Shown here in pieces: positions 5,984 through 8,013 of a stretch of DNA of 8,013 nucleotides (position 1 is the first letter of the stretch; each line of letters begins with the position of its first letter). The notes below the pieces were generated by a model, which saw nothing but the letters and a program-made list of their open reading frames with translations, did no database searches and had not been told where the DNA came from. The DNA is from an uncultured Lachnospiraceae bacterium (GTDB taxonomy: Bacteria; Bacillota; Clostridia; Lachnospirales; Lachnospiraceae). The position numbers and the translations under genes were made by a program. Location: positions 1 to 8,013 of the forward strand of contig CADBOW010000135.1 in the NCBI GenBank assembly GCA_902796375.1, written 5' to 3'.

Positions 5984-6787
5984 CTACCGAGCAAGCACAT
6001 GGTTCCTGACATATTCCACCACTTCCTCCGTGGTGAAATAATCCTCATGAGAAATCCCGTGAAAGATTTTGCATTCCGCATGGTCATAGCAATCCGCCAG
6101 CTTCTGCTGCAGTTTGTCATCCAGCGTTGTATCCGCGTCCGAGCCGATCACCGTCACGGGACAGGTGGTATTCTCGGCATACAGATCCACACGGATATTG
6201 TTCTTGATGAATACCGTAAGCGGTCCCCAGAAGATCGGTATGATCCTGTTATACATATCCGCGCTGGTCCGGTAGCCGGAGGCAAGGATCAGATGACTGC
6301 ACTCTCTTACGCTGGCCAAATAGGCCGCCATGCCACAGCCAAAGCTGTGACCGAAAATGTAAATATCCTTCCCAGGGTACCTTGCCGCCGCGTAGTCATA
6401 GAGATCCTCCGCCGTCTGCTGCATGGTCTTAAGATTCATCCTTCCCCTGCTGTTCTGCGTACCATAGTAGTCCGCAGAAAGAAAGGGGCAGTCAAACTTC
6501 CCGCCGTAGGTTCCCACGGTATTATATGCAATATACATGGATCCGCCGAAGAAGAGAACGATCCTGTCCGACTCCTTCTCCAGATTATAGCCATAGCCGG
6601 AGAGATCCTCACTCATCTGGATCTCCACCGGTTCATACTGCACCTCTTCCTTCTTCCGGTCACCCTTATAAAACCTGTAGGAGATAAACTGCATGACCGC
6701 ATCCGTAAGGAAGAAAACGATCAGTACGATCATCACGATTTTCAGAATAATGTACCATACACTCACTTTTCCGTTCTCCTTCTTCAT
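5984..6787 (-). CDS. Membrane-anchored alpha/beta hydrolase
   Basis: This 267-residue protein has one hydrophobic N-terminal helix (about 11-31, YIILKIVMIVLIVFFLT) after a lysine-rich start. The alpha/beta-hydrolase domain is therefore probably tethered with its bulk outside the cytoplasm, although the positive residues on both sides make the orientation uncertain. A catalytic triad is visible: the nucleophile elbow GHSFG at 146-150 (S148), an acid in IGSDADTTLDD (D217 or D219) and H247 in GISHEDYF. FFGGSMY at about 79-85 is a plausible oxyanion-hole strand. It resembles serine esterase/lipase- or bem46-like hydrolases; the substrate is unknown. I start it at ATG 6787, about eight bases after GGATGG, because ATG 6799 has AAGG directly against it. 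A promoter and tandem repeats lie immediately upstream, and a PadR regulator follows, suggesting a regulator-target pair. Confidence 0.85.
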   Translation of the reverse strand: MKKENGKVSVWYIILKIVMIVLIVFFLTDAVMQFISYRFYKGDRKKEEVQYEPVEIQMSEDLSGYGYNLEKESDRIVLFFGGSMYIAYNTVGTYGGKFDCPFLSADYYGTQNSRGRMNLKTMQQTAEDLYDYAAARYPGKDIYIFGHSFGCGMAAYLASVRECSHLILASGYRTSADMYNRIIPIFWGPLTVFIKNNIRVDLYAENTTCPVTVIGSDADTTLDDKLQQKLADCYDHAECKIFHGISHEDYFTTEEVVEYVRNHVLAR

Positions 6788-6803
6788 GTCGCATACCATC
6801 CTT

Positions 6804-6836
6804 ATATATCATTTTGATATATCGTTTTGATATAAT
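6804..6836. repeat. Tandem 13-bp direct repeats, candidate operator
   Basis: On the plus strand, ATATATCATTTTG (6804-6816) is followed directly by ATATATCGTTTTG (6817-6829), differing at one base, and by a partial third copy ATATAAT (6830-6836). Each GATATATC core is itself palindromic. The array covers the expected transcription start and 5' leader of the hydrolase gene, between the -10 and the ribosome binding site. This is where a repressor would act. PadR-type binding is an inference from the neighbouring gene. Confidence 0.6.
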
Positions 6837-6862
6837 ATACCACATGGAGCCGAAGATTGCAA
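6834..6862 (-). promoter_or_regulatory. Sigma-A-like promoter with extended -10 for the hydrolase-padR unit
   Basis: On the minus strand, TTGCAA (6862-6857) is followed by a 17-base spacer and then TATATT (6839-6834). The -10 is preceded by TG one base away, giving TGGTATATT, an extended -10. The -35 matches TTGACA at four of six positions and the -10 matches TATAAT at five of six. Transcription should start near 6827, inside the 13-bp repeats, leaving a leader of about 40 bases to ATG 6787. The rest of the gap to 6935 shows no clear terminator for the upstream nudC-type gene. Confidence 0.65.
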
Positions 6863-6935
6863 GTGGGTTTTTCCCGGTGCCCCTGTCAGCATTTCCATCA
6901 GCGCCGTTCAGCTCTGCAGCCGCCTGTTCCTCACT

Positions 6936-7781
6936 TCACAGGTTATACTTGAATACCTTCATCATTTCATTCGTCAGACTTATGTCGTTGGGCTGCAGTT
7001 CCAGAGCTTCCCGGGTTGTCCACTCTGCGTACTTCAGTTCCCCCTCGTCCATCCGGATGGTTTCGTCTCCCTCCAGATCGCAGAAAAAGCCCACCAGCAG
7101 GTCCTGGGCCATACCCCAGGGCTGGGACTTGTAATAGGTGATATTCTTCACCTTCACGCCCACTTCCTCCATCACCTCACGACGGACGGTATCCTCCAGG
7201 GTCTCTCCGATCTCCGCGAAGCCGGCCACCAGTGCATTATGGGCATAGCCGGTCCGGTATCTGGTAATGAGGATCCTGTCCCCGTTCCGGATCCCGATGA
7301 TCACCGCCGGATTGATCCGCGGATATACCCTGTTCCCGCAGTCCGGGCAGACCATGGCCCGTTCCACCGCATCCGGCGTGAGCCGGCTGCCGCAATGTCC
7401 GCAGAACCGGTTGGCGTCATACCAGACGGAAAGATGATATGCGGTAAATGCCGCAAAAAGCGCTTTGTGATCCGCCGTCTTCAGCTTCCGAAGATCCCGC
7501 ACGGACTGATATTCAAAGCCCTTCAGCTCCGCCGGTCCGTCATTCAGCAGGAAATATGCCGTATCATCTATGGTAAACAGATATACGGCTGCCGAAACCG
7601 TCTCCGTTTCTGCATCCCCTGTCTCCGTTTCTGCATCCCCTGCCTTCGGAAAATGGATCTCATTTTCGTCATAAGCTGCCAGGATCTTTCCCTCCCGGAA
7701 GATCATGAGACGGGAATCACCGGAAGGTGTCAGGTTTCTGTAACTGATGTCCATTTTCGATGGTGCGATGTCCTGGATCAT
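6936..7781 (-). CDS. nudC: NADH pyrophosphatase (NudC-type Nudix hydrolase)
   Basis: This 281-residue enzyme hydrolyses NADH/NAD+ to NMN(H) plus AMP; NudC homologues can also remove NAD caps from RNA. The sequence shows the family architecture. An N-terminal domain comes first, then a zinc ribbon with four cysteines (C127, C130 in FCGHCG; C145, C148 in VCPDCG). The Nudix box at about 187-209 follows Gx5Ex7REUxEExGU exactly (ending RREVMEEVGV), and SQPW stands at 219-222. The NADH-specific motif after QPW is usually PFPxS; here it is GMAQD, a variant seen in some Firmicutes as far as I recall. ATG 7781 is chosen because GGAGG stands eight bases upstream; two earlier in-frame ATGs flank or lie inside that site. 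A tandem 7-residue duplication lies in the N-terminal domain. It follows the partial upstream gene by 54 bases, probably in one transcript. Confidence 0.92.
   Translation of the reverse strand: MIQDIAPSKMDISYRNLTPSGDSRLMIFREGKILAAYDENEIHFPKAGDAETETGDAETETVSAAVYLFTIDDTAYFLLNDGPAELKGFEYQSVRDLRKLKTADHKALFAAFTAYHLSVWYDANRFCGHCGSRLTPDAVERAMVCPDCGNRVYPRINPAVIIGIRNGDRILITRYRTGYAHNALVAGFAEIGETLEDTVRREVMEEVGVKVKNITYYKSQPWGMAQDLLVGFFCDLEGDETIRMDEGELKYAEWTTREALELQPNDISLTNEMMKVFKYNL
7600..7641. repeat. Exact 21-bp tandem duplication inside nudC
   Basis: Two identical adjacent copies of a 21-base unit occupy 7600-7620 and 7621-7641. On the coding strand they give GDAETET twice (residues 48-61 of the protein). 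The unit is a multiple of three, so copy-number changes keep the frame. It lies in a loop-like acidic stretch of the N-terminal domain, away from the zinc ribbon and Nudix box. Confidence 0.95.
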
Positions 7782-7835
7782 ATGCATCTCCTCCCTCATG
7801 GTATGATAGGCATGCCCCGAAGCATTCCTTCCGTA

Positions 7836-8013
7836 TTACTCCACGATCTGCAGTTCCGTGTGGATCACCTGGAGCCCGGTCAGGGGATACCATTCTCCGC
7901 CCTTCCGATATGCAAGGACCGTATCTTCTCTGTTCACCTGCCGGTCTTCGTCAAGCGCTTCATAACTGATCTTTACAATTGCAATCTCATCCTGACTGTT
8001 CAGGAAGGTATAA
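7836..8013 (-). CDS. C-terminal end of an unidentified protein (5' end outside window)
   Basis: An open frame enters from the window edge and encodes at least 58 residues ending WYPLTGLQVIHTELQIVE before a TAA stop. The fragment alternates beta-like stretches (IAIVKISYEAL, TVLAYRKGGEWYPL) with charged loops and has no membrane segment. I do not recognise a family, and the function cannot be inferred from this part. It ends 54 bases before the nudC start with no terminator visible between, so co-transcription with nudC is likely. Confidence 0.65.
   Translation of the reverse strand, partial: YTFLNSQDEIAIVKISYEALDEDRQVNREDTVLAYRKGGEWYPLTGLQVIHTELQIVE

Noticed and set aside
5864..6817. 317-codon plus-strand open frame over the hydrolase gene
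   Set aside because: It covers the triad-bearing hydrolase and part of padR on the opposite strand, and its His/Ile/Arg-rich translation matches no family; it is a shadow.
6840..6935. Terminator after nudC
   Set aside because: The only candidates are a short GGG/CCC pair around AAAAA and scattered 4-base pairs; no stable stem followed by a T-tract is visible on the minus strand.
1..8013. CRISPR arrays, tRNA or rRNA genes, transposases or integrases
   Set aside because: No regularly spaced repeats, tRNA-like folds, or mobile-element proteins were found in either strand.

Overview
The window looks like chromosomal DNA from a Clostridia-type Firmicute, most likely Lachnospiraceae-like. The basis is strong purine-rich AGGAGG/GGAG ribosome binding sites, moderate GC, frequent GTG starts and gene families common in gut clostridia (C_GCAxxG_C_C, TIGR04076, PadR, a P-loop protein with a conserved EGDYSPVELAW segment). 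This is recognition from memory, not a database search. Every gene I can support lies on the minus strand, so transcription runs from position 8013 towards 1.

In the order of transcription: the C-terminal end of an unidentified protein (7836-8013) and a NudC-type NADH pyrophosphatase (6936-7781) form one short unit. A good sigma-A-like promoter with an extended -10 (6834-6862) follows, with two 13-bp direct repeats across its start site (6804-6829, third partial copy to 6836). It drives a membrane-anchored alpha/beta hydrolase (5984-6787) and then a PadR-family repressor (5381-5914). A GC-rich hairpin without a T-tract separates these two genes. Next comes a two-domain protein with a transglutaminase-like N-terminal half and a tyrosine-phosphatase C-terminal half (3989-5188), and then a P-loop nucleotide-binding protein (3120-3902).

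The last third is a compact, partly eroded cluster: a broken ProC/ComER-like reductase (2717-3114), a 465-residue three-helix membrane protein whose stop overlaps the next gene (1323-2720), a C_GCAxxG_C_C cysteine protein (914-1369), a D-2-hydroxyacid dehydrogenase with an internal in-frame deletion and no catalytic C-terminal half (406-885), and a TIGR04076-family cysteine protein (44-403). In both eroded genes the 3' end is lost and the remnant runs straight into the translation-initiation region of the next gene, so they may survive only as leaders in the transcript.

I see no CRISPR array, tRNA, rRNA, transposase, integrase or obvious defence system. The most distinctive items are the transglutaminase-phosphatase fusion, the iterated operator-like repeats on the hydrolase/PadR promoter, and the two remodelled pseudogenes. 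No gap between genes exceeds 300 bases; the longest is 5189-5380, which holds a protein-like in-frame extension.
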